64,000 nt of DNA from Sporosarcina cascadiensis (GCF_009650995.1 NZ_WHVV01000001.1:263885-327884), one strand, 5' to 3'. Shown: positions 42,323-52,666, counted from the first letter of the stretch. Numbers and translations: made by a program. Notes: generated from the letters alone by a model not told the origin.

Positions 42323-43042
42323 TCATTCCTCCTTCGTTTGTTCTTTTAAAAATTGATTTTCGAAACCACCCGTCCAGCTTTGTAATGTAATCTGATCTGT
42401 CGGTTTACTGATCACCAGAATTAAGTCGTCTAAATAAAACTCGTCCTGTATTGCCGATGACAGCAGGTGATTATAAAGTTTCTTGCTGTCCTCAATTGTT
42501 GGAGAGACGATTTTTATTTTAAAAGGAGGTGTAGATACATTCTCCCCATTGACCGTCAATTTTCCGTTAATATCACGGATCCAGCTCAGTGTGGTAAACC
42601 GTTTCTCGTCGATCTCCAGCTCGTTTCCTTTATGCTGATTCACCACATTGATAAACCTGGTCAGCAGCTCCGACGATACCGGCTCCACTTCATAACCAAA
42701 TGCGATGCTTTCAGGCGAAGGCGCAACTTCTATTACAAATCCTGGACCCGTGGTCGGCATAAAACCCGCTTGCGTATATAACTTATCTAATGTCTGTTGC
42801 AAAGCCTCTGTAGTCTGTTCATTCGTTAGTTCCGCATAAGATGCGAGAGTCTGGTCTACTTCGCGTATTTCTCCAAGTAACTCGGAATGAATCTTCTTTT
42901 CCTTGGCTAATTCGTTGCGGATCGCCCAAATATCCCGAGTATCCCGGGGAGAAGTCGTGTTAATGGAGTTGTATTGCAATGCCAGCATGAAGCCGACAAG
43001 GCCCAGAATCAATGTGAACTTCCAGTTTATTTTCCCACTCAC
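42323..43042 (-). CDS. ylxX: DUF881 protein YlxX
   Basis: A 239-residue, single-pass membrane protein: an N-terminal helix (about 7-25), a coiled coil (about 40-90) and a DUF881 domain with GPGFVIEV and WIRDINGKLTVNG. I chose GTG at 43042 because AGAGGAG lies seven bases upstream; an in-frame GTG at 43075 overlaps the previous gene and has no ribosome site. Function is unknown; the family is fixed in this division cluster. Confidence 0.85.
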   Translation of the reverse strand: MSGKINWKFTLILGLVGFMLALQYNSINTTSPRDTRDIWAIRNELAKEKKIHSELLGEIREVDQTLASYAELTNEQTTEALQQTLDKLYTQAGFMPTTGPGFVIEVAPSPESIAFGYEVEPVSSELLTRFINVVNQHKGNELEIDEKRFTTLSWIRDINGKLTVNGENVSTPPFKIKIVSPTIEDSKKLYNHLLSSAIQDEFYLDDLILVISKPTDQITLQSWTGGFENQFLKEQTKEE

Positions 43043-43061
43043 TGTAACACTCCTCTGCCTA

Positions 43062-43787
43062 TCAAGCTTTATCACGGATTGCCGGAAGATTAATTTCTTT
43101 TACTTCTTCCGTTGTTACGACGATGTTATCCCGCAACAGCCCGTCAATTACGCCTCCCTTCAAGTGCAATGCAGGCGACAATACTTTCGGATCACCGATT
43201 GCCTCTATAACGAAAGGTGCTGGAAACGTTCTTCCATCTATCATAATAACAGGGCCTGTACACTTTATGTACGAATTTGAATTAACCCGCTGGCCATTGA
43301 TCGTCATCCCCTGCGCACCGGCAATTTTTAATTCATTCATGACGCGCAGTACATGACTTTCATGGACGATATAGTCATTGGGATTCTGTACGGAAGGATC
43401 GTAATCCGCATCCTCCATCGTCACTTTAATGCCGGTTCCTTTAGCCGGGATGACTCCCAGCAGTAAACGGAGATCCTTTGCTTTCTCAACGAGCACGGCA
43501 TGATTCTCTTCTTTATCCGAAAACTCCTGCTCGAATTCCTCTATGTTTTTTTGCTTATCGAACAACTCATCAGTCAATTCCTTATTGCGTTCCTGCTGCT
43601 CAATTAATTCTCCTCTGTACTTCTCTTCCTGTACGAATAAATCTGTCTGCGTCTCATCCAATTCTTTATGATTGCTGCCGACCGTCCGATACGAAAAAGC
43701 CAGGATGAAACCTAGTGCCAGGAAGACGATTGAAAAAACGAATTGCTTCCCCTGTTTCTTACGGGTTGCTTTCATTTGCTTGCTCAT
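43062..43787 (-). CDS. ylxW: DUF881 protein YlxW
   Basis: A paralogue of the next gene: N-terminal membrane helix (about 14-33), strong coiled coil (about 40-95, Glu/Gln/Lys rich) and a DUF881 domain with GTGIKVTMEDAD and ITINGQRV-like segments. The start is probably ATG 43787, just after a GGGGGGAG; ATG 43775 is possible. Either overlaps the end of divIB. Function unknown. Confidence 0.83.
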   Translation of the reverse strand: MSKQMKATRKKQGKQFVFSIVFLALGFILAFSYRTVGSNHKELDETQTDLFVQEEKYRGELIEQQERNKELTDELFDKQKNIEEFEQEFSDKEENHAVLVEKAKDLRLLLGVIPAKGTGIKVTMEDADYDPSVQNPNDYIVHESHVLRVMNELKIAGAQGMTINGQRVNSNSYIKCTGPVIMIDGRTFPAPFVIEAIGDPKVLSPALHLKGGVIDGLLRDNIVVTTEEVKEINLPAIRDKA

Positions 43788-44544
43788 CTTCTCCCCCCTG
43801 TCCCAGTTCATCATAGTAGTCAGTATAGGTTTTAAAGAACACGCCAATTTCTATGTCCAAAATACCTTTTTCTTCTTTCGGCAGCTGTGCAATAATTTCC
43901 GGATAGTACGACATTTTTTCAGCAAAACTTGTGATGACAGCATGCACTTCATAACCGTCATTCATGAACACCCGAATTTTATCTTCCTCCGTATAATGAA
44001 CTTCTGAAACCAGTTCAAATACAGAAGGGTCCATCTCCTGCAGCTGCCCGATCATCTGCCCAGTACTATCCGCATCGGAAAAACCTGACAGAATGGGAGC
44101 ATGCAGCAAAGCATCCGGATTATCCACTTCCATACGATCTCCGTTTACTAACAATAAATCGTATTGTGCTTTATTTTCTATATACGCAATCGGCTTCCAT
44201 TCCGTCATGGTGATTTTTACGTGATTTAAAAATTTCCGCGATACTGAAACTTCCTTCACTCCTGTAATTTTCAGCAGTTTCTTCTCGACATCCGCTGTTT
44301 TGAACCCCCATAATGACTGTCCTGTAAACAAACCGCTCTGATCCTTATAAAACGTTCCTTTTGCCAGCTCAGTGTCGTTGATGGAGATATCCTTGACATC
44401 ACTCAAAGGAGATTGGAAATAAAGCAATGAAAAAAGAACAAGTAAAAACAGCACAATTAGCAGAATGAATTTCTTATTCGTCTTCCTTCTGCGTTTCTTG
44501 CGCATGGACGGAATCCGTTCTTCAATATCAATTACTTTATCCAT
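43759..44544 (-). CDS. divIB: Cell division protein DivIB/FtsQ
   Basis: Bitopic divisome protein that bridges FtsL and DivIC. The 261 residues contain a basic cytoplasmic N-terminus (RKKRRRKTNKK), one membrane helix (about 26-44), a POTRA domain (about 48-118) and the beta domain with KIRVFMNDGYEVH. In B. subtilis murG and murB separate it from spoVE; here they are missing. Confidence 0.93.
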   Translation of the reverse strand: MDKVIDIEERIPSMRKKRRRKTNKKFILLIVLFLLVLFSLLYFQSPLSDVKDISINDTELAKGTFYKDQSGLFTGQSLWGFKTADVEKKLLKITGVKEVSVSRKFLNHVKITMTEWKPIAYIENKAQYDLLLVNGDRMEVDNPDALLHAPILSGFSDADSTGQMIGQLQEMDPSVFELVSEVHYTEEDKIRVFMNDGYEVHAVITSFAEKMSYYPEIIAQLPKEEKGILDIEIGVFFKTYTDYYDELGQGGEDEQANESNP

Positions 44545-44559
44545 AGCACTGTTCTCCTT

Positions 44560-45648
44560 TCAGCCTGTCTTTTTACCTTTTGCAAAGTGCAGAATAGTCC
44601 CGATAGCCAGCCAGGTCGTCAACAGTGACGAACCGCCATAACTGATGAAAGGCAATGTCACACCCGTCACAGGCAGCAGGCCCGACACAACCCCCATGTT
44701 TAAAAATGTTTGAAACAGAATCATCGACGCCATCCCGGATACAACCAGAAATGAACTCCAGTCGGGCAGCCGGATAGCAATCGCGAACGCTGACCCCAGC
44801 AGTAAAATAAACAGCAGGACAATGCACGCGGCGCCGATGAAACCGATTTCTTCCGCAATAATTGAGAAAATGAAATCATTCTGCGGCTCAGGCAGATACA
44901 GGAACTTCTGCCGGCTGTTCCCGAGGCCATGTCCGAATAAACCGCCGGGCGCAATCGCAAACAGCGACTGAATACTCTGGAAACCCGTGCCCAGCGGATC
45001 ATTCCAAGGATCAATATAGGATTTGATACGGTCCAATCGATAAGGCGCGGCTAATATGAGACCGACAAAAGCTGTGGCGCCTGATACAAACAAAAAGATA
45101 AAGAAAGACAGCGGATAACCTGCCAGAAAAAGAATCACAAACGCTGAAACGATCATTATGACGGCAGAACCCAGATCAGGTTGCATCATAATCAGAGCAG
45201 CAGGCAGTAATATCAACGCAAAATGCTGCCATTGCCAAGATTTCCGGCTGTCTTTTTTCATACTGCTCGCTAATTTACCAAGCAGCGCAACCTTGACAAA
45301 TTCAGCAGGCTGCAAGCTGATCGGGCCGAGAGCAATCCAGCTCTGAGATCCGTTGCGCACTACGCCGATTCCCGGTATTAAGACTGCCACGAGCGCAAGA
45401 ATGGAGCCAATGTAAAAATATGTCCAAAATGTCGGCCTCGATGTCAGAGGACTTCTGTACAACGCATAGGCGACTCCAAGAGATACAGCCATATAGACAC
45501 CTTGTTTGACAATGAATGGAGAGGAATCCTGGTAATGCACTTCTCCCCAGTAAGAACCTGCCGATTGGACAAACACCAGTCCGACAATCGACAGAAGCAA
45601 AGCTGACAGTAAAAAGACGGCTCGAAAAGTTCTTTCCAGCGTTCGCAT
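44560..45648 (-). CDS. spoVE: SEDS-family glycosyltransferase SpoVE/FtsW
   Basis: Polytopic peptidoglycan polymerase working with a class B PBP. The 362 residues have about ten membrane helices and SEDS motifs GPISLQPAEFVKVA, LPEPQNDFIFSIIAEEIGF and PFISYGGSS. Position next to murD suggests SpoVE, but a vegetative FtsW role cannot be excluded. GGAAGG directly abuts the ATG, so initiation may be weak. Confidence 0.9.
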   Translation of the reverse strand: MRTLERTFRAVFLLSALLLSIVGLVFVQSAGSYWGEVHYQDSSPFIVKQGVYMAVSLGVAYALYRSPLTSRPTFWTYFYIGSILALVAVLIPGIGVVRNGSQSWIALGPISLQPAEFVKVALLGKLASSMKKDSRKSWQWQHFALILLPAALIMMQPDLGSAVIMIVSAFVILFLAGYPLSFFIFLFVSGATAFVGLILAAPYRLDRIKSYIDPWNDPLGTGFQSIQSLFAIAPGGLFGHGLGNSRQKFLYLPEPQNDFIFSIIAEEIGFIGAACIVLLFILLLGSAFAIAIRLPDWSSFLVVSGMASMILFQTFLNMGVVSGLLPVTGVTLPFISYGGSSLLTTWLAIGTILHFAKGKKTG

Positions 45649-45705
45649 CCTTCCGCAAATTAGTCAGTCGTTTCGCAATTATACGCTTCGACTATTACAG
45701 TCTAT

Positions 45706-47055
45706 TTACAATTTCATTACTTCTTCAATAAAGCGGTCGCCCCGAATTTCAAAATTTGGATATTGATCCCAGCTTGCACAGCTGGGCGACAGAAGAATGA
45801 CATCATTCTCTGCACTTGCCTCATACGCAGCTTTTACTGCTTCTTCCATATCATCAGCCAGAATTGTTTCTGTCACACCGCAGCCAGCCGCAAACTCTGC
45901 GAATCGCTGCGCCGTCTCTCCGATGGCTACAACGACACGGACATTGACCATGAACGGACGCAGCTCCTCAAATGAATGGCCTCGTTCCAAGCCGCCCGCA
46001 AGCAGTACGATGGGATTTTTGAATGACGACAGTGCGCTTTTTGTAGCCAGTGTATTCGTTGCTTTGGAATCATTAAAAATGGTTCTGCCATGCACTTCTC
46101 TTACATACTGCATACGGTGGCGCACGCCAGTAAATGAACTTAAGACATTTTCAATTGACGGCTTGTCACAGCCGGAAAGAATTGCTGCCGCAACGGCCGC
46201 TAAAATATTTTCTAAGTTGTGACGTCCGGGTAATTTGATGATCTTTGTCTCAATGTACGGTTCGCCAAGCCAATAAATCCACTCTCGGTCGGCTGAAATC
46301 CCCTCTTCCCTTTTACCGAGTGTGGTAAAGGGAACCTTCCGGGATCGCATCGGAGAGATTGAACGGTCCACAGCTTCCTGATCCTGATTGAAAATCAAAT
46401 AATCCTCATCTGTCTGATTGCGTGCAACCTGCAGCTTCGCATCCAGATATTCATCGAGTGAACCGTGATAATCTAAATGTGCTTCATATAAATTTGTGAA
46501 TATCGCAATATGCGGCTTGAAACTTTCCGTTCCTGCCAATTGGAAAGAAGAAGCTTCCAGTACCATAATTTCGTCCGCCTCAGCTTCTTCTGCCACCGTA
46601 CAGGCAACTGTTCCGATGTTACCGGCAATCAACGGCTTTTTCTTGCCAATATTCAGCATATGGTAGAGCAAAGTCGTCGTCGTTGTTTTACCATTAGATC
46701 CTGTAATGGCGATTATTGAAGCTTCACTGATCCGCCCTGCCAATTCAATTTCTGTCCAAACCGGAATATTCGCGGAGACCGCTTGAGCAATCAATGGGTT
46801 TGTATAAGGGATTCCCGGATTTTTTACGATGAAATCGAAACCCCGGTCCAATAAATCACTTGGATGCCCGCCGCCGATTACTTCAATCCCCTGTTTCTGA
46901 AGTTCCGCCGCTTCTTCATTGCCTTCTATTGATTTCGCATCATTAACGACAACAGCTGCGCCGATCCGATGCAGCAGGCCGGCAGCAGCTACTCCGCTTT
47001 TCGCCAGCCCTACAACAAGCACTCTTTTCCCTATAAACTGATCTGTATTCTTCAT
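45706..47055 (-). CDS. murD: UDP-N-acetylmuramoyl-L-alanine--D-glutamate ligase
   Basis: Adds D-Glu to UDP-MurNAc-L-Ala. The 449 residues have the ATP loop ITGSNGKTTTTT, NFTNLYEAHLDYHGS-like middle segments and FNDSKATN. The start is immediately after the mraY stop. Confidence 0.96.
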   Translation of the reverse strand: MKNTDQFIGKRVLVVGLAKSGVAAAGLLHRIGAAVVVNDAKSIEGNEEAAELQKQGIEVIGGGHPSDLLDRGFDFIVKNPGIPYTNPLIAQAVSANIPVWTEIELAGRISEASIIAITGSNGKTTTTTLLYHMLNIGKKKPLIAGNIGTVACTVAEEAEADEIMVLEASSFQLAGTESFKPHIAIFTNLYEAHLDYHGSLDEYLDAKLQVARNQTDEDYLIFNQDQEAVDRSISPMRSRKVPFTTLGKREEGISADREWIYWLGEPYIETKIIKLPGRHNLENILAAVAAAILSGCDKPSIENVLSSFTGVRHRMQYVREVHGRTIFNDSKATNTLATKSALSSFKNPIVLLAGGLERGHSFEELRPFMVNVRVVVAIGETAQRFAEFAAGCGVTETILADDMEEAVKAAYEASAENDVILLSPSCASWDQYPNFEIRGDRFIEEVMKL

Positions 47056-48027
47056 TTACATAACCTCCAAAAAGACAGGTACGAGTGCAGCCAATAACGC
47101 CACTCCCCAAAACACGAGAACCACTTTCCATTCTGACCAGCCGGATAATTCAAAGTGATGATGGATCGGACTCATTTTAAAAACCCGTTTTCCTGTCAGT
47201 TTAAAACTGGCAACTTGAATGATGACAGACAGCGTTTCGATTACGAAAACGATCCCAATCACCAGCAGCAATAATTCTTGTTTGATCAACACGGACAGCA
47301 TCGCCAGCGCACCGCCCAGTGCAAGAGATCCTGTATCGCCCATGAACACTTTAGCCGGCTTACTGTTGAACAGTAAGAATCCGAGCATGGCGCCCGCCAC
47401 TACAAAAGCAAATAACGCAATATCATTTTGCTCATAGACCAGAGCGAACACGCCAAATGCTGTAAATGCGATCGTGGACGTTCCGCCGACCAGGCCGTCG
47501 AGTCCATCCGTAAGGTTTACCGCATTTGAGAAGCCTACCAGCCAAAAAATCAGAAAGGCTACGTAAAACACACCAAGATCTATTCCCATCGTCGTGAATG
47601 GAATGGTGACTACTGTTTCAAACGGCCCGAGTTTCAATAAGAAAAAGGCGAGAATCGCAATAATAATCTGGCCTATCAACTTCTGAAGTGACGTTAACCC
47701 TAAGTTTCGTTTTGCGACAATTATAATAAAGTCATCTAAAAAGCCGATGAACCCATAACCGAGCAGTACGATCAACAGTACAATCGTATGGGTGGTCAGC
47801 GTATCGTATATGTAAGATAAAACTAGTGTGGTTATTGTGATAGAGATGAGGAAGATCAATCCGCCCATTGTCGGCGTACCGGCTTTTTTCATATGAGCCT
47901 GCGGACCTTCCTCACGAATGCTTTGGCCGAACTTCAGCCTTCTGAGTAATGGGATGATGATCACCCCGACAATTGCTGAAACAAAGAAAGCTGCAGCAAT
48001 TGTCGTGACTGTCGTACCTAGTGTCAT
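47056..48027 (-). CDS. mraY: Phospho-N-acetylmuramoyl-pentapeptide transferase
   Basis: Makes lipid I by moving phospho-MurNAc-pentapeptide to undecaprenyl phosphate. The 323 residues have about ten membrane helices, the catalytic NAVNLTDGLDGL, KVFMGDTGSLALGG and the HHHFEL motif. murE, which in B. subtilis precedes it, is missing: spoVD ends 55 bases upstream. Confidence 0.97.
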   Translation of the reverse strand: MTLGTTVTTIAAAFFVSAIVGVIIIPLLRRLKFGQSIREEGPQAHMKKAGTPTMGGLIFLISITITTLVLSYIYDTLTTHTIVLLIVLLGYGFIGFLDDFIIIVAKRNLGLTSLQKLIGQIIIAILAFFLLKLGPFETVVTIPFTTMGIDLGVFYVAFLIFWLVGFSNAVNLTDGLDGLVGGTSTIAFTAFGVFALVYEQNDIALFAFVVAGAMLGFLLFNSKPAKVFMGDTGSLALGGALAMLSVLIKQELLLLVIGIVFVIETLSVIIQVASFKLTGKRVFKMSPIHHHFELSGWSEWKVVLVFWGVALLAALVPVFLEVM

Positions 48028-48082
48028 GATAGGTTCTCCTTCTGATTAACAGCAGATCCGCTCTTGGATCCTGCGATATTTA

Positions 48083-49996
48083 TTATTCTGTATAAAGATG
48101 AATCGTGTCTTCTACGGTCATCAGTGTATTTGGCGCAGGCAATTGACGTATCACTTTCTTTCCTTTGCCATGCCATTTCATTTTGAATGTGTAATTTTGC
48201 GCGAGCAGTTCTTTCTCACTCATGCCAAGTAAACTAGGTGAACGGAATGTCACTGCATCTCCCCAGCGGTATTCCTTTTCCAGCTGCTCTTCCCTGCGCT
48301 CTATGCCGGCGATCGGTGCAACTTCTTCGATAATCCTTCCGACAATCGGCGCGGCAATGACTCCACCGAACTGAATAGAGTTCTTCGGACTGTCGACTGC
48401 AACATAGACGAGCAGCTCCGGATCATCTGCAGGAGCGAAACCGATGAACGACACAATATAATCGCCGTCCTTATAACGCCCGTCAACGACTTTCTGGGCC
48501 GTCCCTGTCTTCCCGCCAATACGAAGACCGTCCGCGAACGCGTTGCGCCCTGATCCATTGGCTACAACAGATTCCAGGGCATGACGCACTTGGGCAGAAG
48601 TCTCTTCACTGATTATCTGCCGCTTCAGTTCAGGTTCGAATTTTTGCAGGGTTTTTCCATTGGAATCCTTCACTTCCTTGACAATATAAGGTTGGTAAAG
48701 ATTTCCGCCGTTGATCGCGGCCGCCACTGCCTGCACCTGCTGAATAGGCGTCACTGAAATTCCCTGTCCAAACGAGGTAGTGGCCTGCTCCACCGGCCCA
48801 AAAGCTTCTTTAGAGAATAAAATTCCCTTGGACTCGCCTGCAATGCCGGATTCAGTTGACGCACCAAAACCGAATGCACGTATGTAGCGATCCAGTTTTT
48901 CACTTCCCAGCCGCTGGCCCATTGTGATGAAGCCCGGGTTACAGGAGTTTTCCACGACTTCCAGGAATGTCTGATCTTTATGCCCTTCCCGTTTCCAGCA
49001 CCGAAGACGGGCATTCGCCACCATCGTATAGCCCGGATCATAAAAACTTTCATTTTCTAGATTAATGACTTTTTCTTCGAGGGCCGCAGCGAGTGTCACA
49101 ATTTTAAAAGTAGAGCCCGGTTCATACGTCATCCATACCGGTAAATTCCGGTTATAAATCTTCGAATCTGCTTTCTGATATTCACGCGGATCAAAACCCG
49201 GCACCGATGCCAATGACAGCAGCTCGCCTGTTTTTGGATTCATAATGATCGCCAGGGCCTGCGTTGCGTCATATTTCTCCATTGCCTGAATCAGCTCGCG
49301 TTCCACAATTTGCTGCATCTTCAGATCAATGGTCAGCTCCAGAGACGAGCCTTCTTTACCGTGTTCAAAATCATCTTCCACATGGGGCAGCGGAATACCT
49401 TTAGCATCCGTAAACAGTCTGATTTTATCACCTGTGCCGTTTAAAATCTCATCATACGCATATTCAATGCCCGCAAGCCCCGTACTGTCGTAACCCGTAA
49501 ATCCAATCAGTCTTGCCAGCAAGTCATCATAAGGATAGTGGCGAACGAAATCCACTCCTACGTATAGCCCGGGAATCTGCAGTTTCGTAATTTTTTCCGC
49601 CTGTTCCTTTGTGATGTTTTTCGCTTCCGGTGCCAGCTTGACCATATATTCCTTTTTGTTCATCTTCTCTTCCAGCAGTTCCACCGGCAAATGAAGGATC
49701 TTCGCAATTTCCGGAATAGAAGTCGAGATGTCCTTATTTTGAGAAGGCATAAAATAAAGTGTCGGTGCTAATTTATTGCCCACTACTAACTTGCCGTTGC
49801 GGTCCAGTATTTCACCGCGCATGGCACCAAAAGGAATTTGCAGATCCCAGTTCTTCTCCGCCTTTTCTTTCAGCCATTCGTGCTTGATGATCTGTACATG
49901 GAACAGCTTGCCGACTACCATCAGCATACTGATCAGGAAAATTAGGAAGGCTGCTCTCAAACGCTTCTTCGACTGCATATCAATAAAAGACCGCAA
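48083..49996 (-). CDS. spoVD: Sporulation-specific penicillin-binding protein SpoVD
   Basis: Class B transpeptidase for spore cortex synthesis, partner of SpoVE. The 637 residues have a membrane anchor (about 13-33), a PBP dimerisation domain, active-site motifs STFK, SCN and KTG, and one C-terminal PASTA domain, as in B. subtilis SpoVD. The likely start is TTG 49996 with AGG ten bases before; ATG 49978 lacks a ribosome site. Confidence 0.92.
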   Translation of the reverse strand: MRSFIDMQSKKRLRAAFLIFLISMLMVVGKLFHVQIIKHEWLKEKAEKNWDLQIPFGAMRGEILDRNGKLVVGNKLAPTLYFMPSQNKDISTSIPEIAKILHLPVELLEEKMNKKEYMVKLAPEAKNITKEQAEKITKLQIPGLYVGVDFVRHYPYDDLLARLIGFTGYDSTGLAGIEYAYDEILNGTGDKIRLFTDAKGIPLPHVEDDFEHGKEGSSLELTIDLKMQQIVERELIQAMEKYDATQALAIIMNPKTGELLSLASVPGFDPREYQKADSKIYNRNLPVWMTYEPGSTFKIVTLAAALEEKVINLENESFYDPGYTMVANARLRCWKREGHKDQTFLEVVENSCNPGFITMGQRLGSEKLDRYIRAFGFGASTESGIAGESKGILFSKEAFGPVEQATTSFGQGISVTPIQQVQAVAAAINGGNLYQPYIVKEVKDSNGKTLQKFEPELKRQIISEETSAQVRHALESVVANGSGRNAFADGLRIGGKTGTAQKVVDGRYKDGDYIVSFIGFAPADDPELLVYVAVDSPKNSIQFGGVIAAPIVGRIIEEVAPIAGIERREEQLEKEYRWGDAVTFRSPSLLGMSEKELLAQNYTFKMKWHGKGKKVIRQLPAPNTLMTVEDTIHLYTE

Positions 49997-50052
49997 TGAC
50001 TCACTACCTTTGTTTTTCTACTAAGGTATGTCAGCGAAATACGCTCTATTCA

Positions 50053-52281
50053 TCAGCCGCCGATGATTTCTTCCTCTTCCGCCTGCTCTTTCTGCTCTTT
50101 GGTTTTCTTTTCGTTATACTGCTCTTCCGGTGTGCGCAGTTCAATGACAATCGGCTCTTGATCACTTACTTTTGTCCCTTTTGTCACGCTCTGCCCGACT
50201 GCGTAGCCTTCTCCGTTTATTCGGATATCCAACTGAGACAGGTGTTTAAAAGCAAGCACGTTTTTTTTCGACCAGCCTTTGAAATCTGGCAGCGAAGTCT
50301 TGCCTGAAGTTTTCAGTAAGACAATCGAGTTTTCCGTTATTTTGGTGCCGGGAGCCGGTATTTGTTCCGTTACCTGTCCGCCTTCTCCAATTATAACCGG
50401 TTTGAAACCGTCCTGCTGTGCTGTTCCTGCAATTGTTTCTGCATTTTTCCCGACATAATCGCCCACTTTAATTACAGGGATCTCTTCCTCATTTTCAGGA
50501 GCGATATTTAAATATTTTAAACTGTTTTCCATGATTGGATTAAACACTTTTGATACCGGATCCGAACCATATTCACCAACCTTTAATTTCGGCTGCTGGA
50601 CCGTTACATAAATCAATAGCTGTGGATCATCAATTGGTGCCATTCCTAGAAATGAATACAAATAGTTGCCGAAACCTGCCATATAACCGGGTCCTTGTTT
50701 ACGCGGTATTTCAGCAGTACCTGTTTTTCCGCCTACTGCATAATTCGGCAGATTGTATTTTTGAGCTGTCCCTTTATCGGAAGTGACCGTCGTCGCCAGG
50801 ATCTCACGCACTTTCTTGGCTGTCTCCGCTGATATTGGTGAACCGCTCTGTTCAGGTTCGTGATTCTCAATTACTTTATTTGTGTTCGGATCAATGATTT
50901 CATCAATAACATAAGGTCTCATCATGACGCCGTTATTAGCGATCGCAGACGCTGCTTGAATCATTTGAAGCGGTGTAACGGTAGAACCCTGACCATAAGA
51001 GGTGGTCAGCCGTTCTGCCGGATAATTATCCAGGACAATTCCCTTAGCTTCATTCGGCAAATCAATTCCTACACGTTTGCCAAATCCGAAGTCGTGAATG
51101 TACTCAATGAATTTCTTATCGCCGATCCGTTCCAGCAAATAAGCCATCCCTACGTTAGAAGATCGCTGAAGGCCTTCCAGAAACGTAATCGTTCCCCAGC
51201 CTGTACCGTTGACATCACGGATGATTTTGTCATAAATCTTATAAGATCCCGATTTAAAGTACGCATTGGGATCCCATTTATTTTCTTCCACCGCCGCAGC
51301 GAGTGTGAACATTTTCATCGGCGAACCAGGCTCAATCGTCTGTTCCACCGCGTCGTTCAGCCAGTTCTCCGTCAATCCTTCTCTGGTCATCGGATTGAAA
51401 GTCGGCCGCTGACTCATCGACAGAATTTCCCCTGTCTTCGGATTTGACACCAGTACCAGCATTTTCTTCGGTGCATATTCTTTTTCCACTTGGTCCATCG
51501 CTTCTTCTACGAAATTTTCGATTGTTTTATCAATCGTCAATTTAATCGTATGACCGTCTACCGGCTGCTCGACCTTCTTCTTGGTGGAGGGCAGAATATA
51601 CCCCCAGCTGTCTGACTGATAATTCACTTTGCCGTCTTTACCGGTGAGTTGCTTGTCATACGTCTTTTCCAGCCCCATCTTGCCTACCGTGACGGCTTTC
51701 TTATCGTCCGTTTCTTCCTTCTGCGCATATCCGACTAAGTACGAAGCAAAGCGGCCGTTTGGATAGAAACGCTTCTTGCCTTCAACAAATAAAACGCCTG
51801 TCAAGCCTTTCTTGGACAATTCTTTATCCATTTTCAGAACGGTTTCCCTGTTTAAATCCTTGCCCGCGCTTCCAAACTCAATCTGCCATGTTCCTTCTTT
51901 GGCATTTTTCATTTTCGCCAGAATCTCCTGCTCTTCAAGCGCAATATATTTTGCCAGCACTTTTGCCGTTTCTTCATAGTCCACTACATGATATTTACGG
52001 GAGCTGTTTTTACTGCTGGCGGCCTCACTCAGCACAGCCACTACTTTATAGCTCAGAGTATCTGATGCAATCGGATCTTCATTCCGATCGATGATGGAGC
52101 CCCGGTCCGCCTGCAATACATTGTGCTTTTCATATTGATTCGCAGCGATTTTCGCCAGTTCCTTGCCGTCTACCTGGCCGGTCATCTGAATAAAAAGGAA
52201 TCTGCCGAATAATATGAAAAAGAGCCCTCCGAATACCAGCAACATTAGAAAGGCTCCCCATTGAAATCGAAACTTCTTCAT
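50053..52281 (-). CDS. pbpB: Division penicillin-binding protein PBP2B (FtsI)
   Basis: Class B transpeptidase of septal peptidoglycan. The 742 residues have an N-terminal membrane helix (about 10-30), motifs SPMK, SSN and KTG, and two PASTA domains (about 600-715) before an acidic, Glu-rich tail. The ATG overlaps ftsL. Confidence 0.95.
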   Translation of the reverse strand: MKKFRFQWGAFLMLLVFGGLFFILFGRFLFIQMTGQVDGKELAKIAANQYEKHNVLQADRGSIIDRNEDPIASDTLSYKVVAVLSEAASSKNSSRKYHVVDYEETAKVLAKYIALEEQEILAKMKNAKEGTWQIEFGSAGKDLNRETVLKMDKELSKKGLTGVLFVEGKKRFYPNGRFASYLVGYAQKEETDDKKAVTVGKMGLEKTYDKQLTGKDGKVNYQSDSWGYILPSTKKKVEQPVDGHTIKLTIDKTIENFVEEAMDQVEKEYAPKKMLVLVSNPKTGEILSMSQRPTFNPMTREGLTENWLNDAVEQTIEPGSPMKMFTLAAAVEENKWDPNAYFKSGSYKIYDKIIRDVNGTGWGTITFLEGLQRSSNVGMAYLLERIGDKKFIEYIHDFGFGKRVGIDLPNEAKGIVLDNYPAERLTTSYGQGSTVTPLQMIQAASAIANNGVMMRPYVIDEIIDPNTNKVIENHEPEQSGSPISAETAKKVREILATTVTSDKGTAQKYNLPNYAVGGKTGTAEIPRKQGPGYMAGFGNYLYSFLGMAPIDDPQLLIYVTVQQPKLKVGEYGSDPVSKVFNPIMENSLKYLNIAPENEEEIPVIKVGDYVGKNAETIAGTAQQDGFKPVIIGEGGQVTEQIPAPGTKITENSIVLLKTSGKTSLPDFKGWSKKNVLAFKHLSQLDIRINGEGYAVGQSVTKGTKVSDQEPIVIELRTPEEQYNEKKTKEQKEQAEEEEIIGG

Positions 52282-52649
52282 CGTCCCGGCACGACCTTTA
52301 CGTTACTTTCGTTGAGGTTCAGGCCATTTTCTTTTGCTTTTTTCCAAATGCGCTCATAAGTCATCTTATCGCTCACCTGATTGGACAATTCAGTATTCTG
52401 TTTTGTGGTTTCATCGATTTCTGAATTCATCAATTGTACTTCTTTATTCACAGCGTTTAAATCAGAATGCGTCTGTAAGAGCATAGTAGAAAATAAAATC
52501 GTAAATGCTGCAAATAAAGCGAACAATAAATTTTCGCCTTTAGAAAAACGTCTTTTGACACGGCGGACAACAGTTTGCTGATCTTTCGTTGTATGTTGTT
52601 CGACTTCCGGTGTATATGGAGTGTATAGTTTCCGTTGTTCTAGTCCCAT
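52278..52649 (-). CDS. ftsL: Cell division protein FtsL
   Basis: Small bitopic divisome protein. The 123 residues have a cytoplasmic N-terminus, one membrane helix (about 41-59) and an extracellular coiled coil. It lies between rsmH and pbpB and overlaps pbpB by four bases; the assignment rests on this position and topology because the family is poorly conserved. Confidence 0.9.
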   Translation of the reverse strand: MGLEQRKLYTPYTPEVEQHTTKDQQTVVRRVKRRFSKGENLLFALFAAFTILFSTMLLQTHSDLNAVNKEVQLMNSEIDETTKQNTELSNQVSDKMTYERIWKKAKENGLNLNESNVKVVPGR

Positions 52650-52666
52650 TGCTCGATTCCCCTTTT

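Noticed and set aside
49997..50052. Sigma-E promoter before spoVD
   Set aside because: A CATACCTT stretch resembles a sigma-E -10, but the -35 and spacing are poor, so I do not list it as a feature.
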